A stretch of DNA of 16,886 bases from Streptosporangiaceae bacterium (lineage in GTDB: Bacteria; Actinomycetota; Actinomycetes; Streptosporangiales; Streptosporangiaceae), in contig JASIBM010000191.1 of NCBI GenBank assembly GCA_030045175.1, positions 1 through 16,886 of the forward strand, in the 5' to 3' direction. The position numbers were made by a program, and so were the translations under genes. Positions 14,964-16,886 of the stretch are shown piece after piece. Every line of letters begins with the position of its first letter. The first letter of the stretch is position 1. Below the pieces are notes generated by a model, which saw only the letters and a program-made list of their open reading frames with translations, was not told the DNA's origin and made no database searches.

Positions 14964-16805
14964 TCAGGTGACATGAGCGCGGCGAGCGGCCTGCTCCCCC
15001 TGAGCGGCAATGCCAACTCCAGGCAGGCGGTAGACGACCAGGTCAGGCCCGCTGAATGCCACTACGCAGCCCGGCAGAATCGCACGAAAGGGATAAGCGT
15101 CGCGGGCGCCCGACCCGCTCGATGCGGCGCCGAATCCGGCGTCGACGATCACGTAGCGCACCCCAGCCTTGAGCAACGCCCTAGTCAGCCGCGATCCCGA
15201 GTCGATCAGCCTGGTCAGCTGGCGGGCCAGCGGATCTTCCGGTGGCACGGTGATCGGGCCGACGGTCACGCCGTCGTTCCAGATGACCTGCCTGGCGAGC
15301 AGCCGGGGCCATGGGTCGAGCATGGCCTCACCATGGTTCCAGCCGAACCGGCGATACGCGGCCCACGGCAACAAGAGCACGCTCCCGCTCGCGGGATCGG
15401 CGTCGATGACGCGCCTGGCGGCCAGCCAGTCGGCCGGGTACTGGACGGCGCGCAGCCGGCCCGCCGCGCCCCAGGCCAGTCCGGGCAGGAGCGCCAAGGG
15501 AACGATCAAGGCGACGGTCGCGACCAGCCACCTGACGTCGGCGAGCCTGGCCGGCCAGTCGCGCCGCAGCGCCCATGCCACGGCGAGGCCCACGCCGACG
15601 GCCTCGGCAAGGGCAAGCGGCGCGACGAATTGCTGGCCATCCCTGAGCACGGCGAAGCCGGGCCATGCCCGCACCAGGCTCATGAGCAGTTCCCTGCCCG
15701 GGGCTGCGATGCCGAGGCTCGCGATCAGCAAGCCGGCGAGCGCTGCGACTCCAAGCCCCCGCAGCCCCCGCAGCCCCCGCAGACCCCGCAGCCCCGGCCG
15801 CCGCAGGCCCAGCCAGGCGAAGCTGGCCAGCCCGGTCAGGACCACGGCCAGCCAGAGCGCCGACCAGGCGCCGCCGTAGCCGAACGGCACGGTCTGGCTG
15901 TTCCACGCTCCGCCGAGCATCAGCAGGCTTCCGAACGCGCCGAACGGGGTGTCCGCGCGCGCCGCGAAGGCGTCGACGGCGACCGGGCTCGTCTGGATCG
16001 TCCGGGTGAGCGAGGGGATCAGCCAGGGCAAGCTGAGCAGGCCGAGCAGCGCGATGACCAACATGACCGCGCGGGACCTTTCCAATCCCTTGCCCTTTTC
16101 TGTCCCGTCGCTCTTTTCTGTCCCGTCGCTCTTTTCCTGCTCGTCGCGGTCTGCGCCTGGGGCACCGCCAAGCGCGGCGACGGGGACGGCGACGAGGCCA
16201 GACAGGCACATGGCGGAAAAGCCGCCGATCGCGGCGGGCAGCAACGCGAGCGCCAGGCCACCGGCCCGTCGCCAGCGCCCCGCCGCCGGGTCAGGGCGGG
16301 TCAGCGCGAGCACCACCCAGGGCAGCCCCGCGTAGCCGAGTAGCAGTGCCCACTGGCCGAGGATCAGCCGCTCAGCCACGTACGGATTCCACGCGTAGAA
16401 GATGCCGGCGGCCAGCCGGGCGACCAGGGGCCGGTCGTCCAGCAGGGCGGCTACGCCGGCGCACGCCAACGCGAAGATCGAGAGCAGGAACAGCTTTTGC
16501 ACCAGGTCCGCAGGCAGCAGGTGAGCCAGTGTGGCCACCACGGCATCGCTGGGGACCTCCCTGGGCAGGGTTCCCGTGAGCCCGAACATCGCGCTGTTGA
16601 ATGGCGGCCGCGGTACGAACACCATGTCGTAGCTCAGCACATAGCCAGCGCCCAGGCCCGGCCCCAGGGCAAGCGATCCAAGGCACACGCCGAGCAGCGC
16701 CGCGAATGCCGTGTCACGGCGCGCGATCAGCCTCATTAGCACCCGGGCACGCAGTGCCGTCCAGTAGTGTTTTGCGGACATTGGAGTACTAAATCTAATG
16801 CTCAC
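14964..16805 (-). CDS. Large multi-pass membrane protein, GT-C-like (613 aa), first gene of glycan operon
   Basis: This is a conserved-type actinobacterial membrane protein that I cannot name. About ten to twelve hydrophobic segments are visible. The first external loop has an aspartate in LSYDMVFVPRPPF (57-69), the position where GT-C transferases keep a catalytic acid. WPGFAVLRDGQQFVAPLALA (381-400) and AGVRYVIV (547-554) resemble the PLAPMRNLRKFDPLIRLPIA and MGIKYVLV segments of the AftD-family protein encoded downstream, suggesting a shared fold. Two repeat-derived insertions occur: EKSDGT repeats (about 224-239) and RGL repeats (about 340-352). The start may be GTG 16805 or ATG 16781 (ninth codon). 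Neither has a ribosome site, and an AT-rich patch (16782-16800) just before ATG 16781 would suit leaderless expression. It is probably a polyprenyl-sugar-dependent glycosyltransferase. Confidence 0.78.
   Translation of the reverse strand: MSIRFSTPMSAKHYWTALRARVLMRLIARRDTAFAALLGVCLGSLALGPGLGAGYVLSYDMVFVPRPPFNSAMFGLTGTLPREVPSDAVVATLAHLLPADLVQKLFLLSIFALACAGVAALLDDRPLVARLAAGIFYAWNPYVAERLILGQWALLLGYAGLPWVVLALTRPDPAAGRWRRAGGLALALLPAAIGGFSAMCLSGLVAVPVAALGGAPGADRDEQEKSDGTEKSDGTEKGKGLERSRAVMLVIALLGLLSLPWLIPSLTRTIQTSPVAVDAFAARADTPFGAFGSLLMLGGAWNSQTVPFGYGGAWSALWLAVVLTGLASFAWLGLRRPGLRGLRGLRGLRGLGVAALAGLLIASLGIAAPGRELLMSLVRAWPGFAVLRDGQQFVAPLALAEAVGVGLAVAWALRRDWPARLADVRWLVATVALIVPLALLPGLAWGAAGRLRAVQYPADWLAARRVIDADPASGSVLLLPWAAYRRFGWNHGEAMLDPWPRLLARQVIWNDGVTVGPITVPPEDPLARQLTRLIDSGSRLTRALLKAGVRYVIVDAGFGAASSGSGARDAYPFRAILPGCVVAFSGPDLVVYRLPGVGIAAQGEQAARRAHVT
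15752..15796 (-). repeat. 9-bp tandem repeat encoding Arg-Gly-Leu units
   Basis: Five units of the type GCAGCCCCC follow one another on the plus strand with small changes. On the coding strand they give an R-G-L repeat at about residues 337-352, next to a predicted membrane helix. The frame is kept, so slippage would add or remove whole RGL units. Confidence 0.75.
16095..16136 (-). repeat. 18-bp tandem repeat encoding EKSDGT units
   Basis: CTTTTCTGTCCCGTCGCT occurs at 16095-16112 and again, identical, at 16113-16130, followed by a partial third copy (CTTTTC). It encodes a charged loop between membrane segments. The repeat is in frame (18 bp) and has lower GC than its surroundings. Confidence 0.85.
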
Positions 16806-16852
16806 GACACACCAGACAAGCTGACACCATGACTTCGAATAATGCGGGGGTT

Positions 16853-16870
16853 CCGGGGGTCGCCCCCCGG
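16853..16870. repeat. GC-rich inverted repeat at window edge
   Basis: CCGGGGG (16853-16859) and CCCCCGG (16864-16870) form a 7-bp stem with a 4-base loop, within a G-run/C-run-rich stretch that continues to the edge. Such elements are common between actinomycete genes and may end transcription, but its partner gene is outside the window. Confidence 0.45.
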
Positions 16871-16886
16871 GCCAGCACCGCGGGGG

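Noticed and set aside
14925..16343. 472-aa plus-strand frame opposite the GT-C-like membrane gene
   Set aside because: It is a Gln/Gly/Pro/Arg-rich shadow of a membrane protein with no domain. The minus-strand frame has helices and conserved segments.
16829..16886. ATG 16829 opening a plus-strand frame to the window edge (MTSNNAGVPGVAP...)
   Set aside because: There is no ribosome site, only 19 codons are visible, and most of them lie in the GC-rich inverted repeat. It could be the start of a divergent gene but cannot be supported.

Overview
The window is very GC-rich, and the genes in it point to an actinomycete. These include an AftD-family arabinofuranosyltransferase-like protein, a DUF3068 (PorA-type) protein, a DUF2613-like small protein and a bacterial NLR with degenerate TPR repeats. 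There is no rRNA, tRNA, CRISPR array or recognisable insertion sequence, and I cannot name the genus.

Left edge (1-2643, + strand): the C-terminal end of a TPR-repeat protein is followed by a complete NB-ARC/TPR protein (713 aa). Both are built from the same 126-bp (42-aa) repeat, and some units are identical over 77-92 bp. The upstream gene stops inside a repeat unit where the usual CAG codon reads TAG. The NLR has no recognisable N-terminal effector domain. In its place is a short duplicated SVAA...DVNV motif.

Middle left (2668-6120): an acyl-CoA synthetase and a PsiE-like membrane protein form a minus-strand pair. The synthetase promoter region holds a near-perfect KstR-type palindrome (AAC-NN-GTT core). 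On the other side of this promoter region, a flippase-like (LPG synthase TM family) membrane protein is read rightwards. A GC-rich GCGAGC-type repeat occurs at both ends of that gene.

Middle (6147-8855): a DUF3068 protein (minus) and an acyltransferase-3 membrane protein (plus) diverge from a shared 111-bp region.

Right half (8352-16805, all minus strand): this is a likely four-gene envelope-glycan operon. In transcription order it encodes a 613-aa multi-pass GT-C-like membrane protein, a 45-aa DUF2613-like membrane peptide, a GT2-GT4 fusion glycosyltransferase and a 1460-aa AftD-family protein with two discoidin-like carbohydrate-binding modules. The intergenic gaps are 93, 13 and 41 bp. 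A plausible reading is that the GT2 half makes or uses a polyprenyl-linked sugar, the GT4 half elongates a lipid-linked glycan inside the cell, and the two GT-C proteins add sugars outside the membrane. The nearby acyltransferase, flippase-like protein and DUF3068 protein fit the same envelope theme. The AftD and acyltransferase reading frames run into each other antisense for 504 bp, so the true end of each protein is uncertain.
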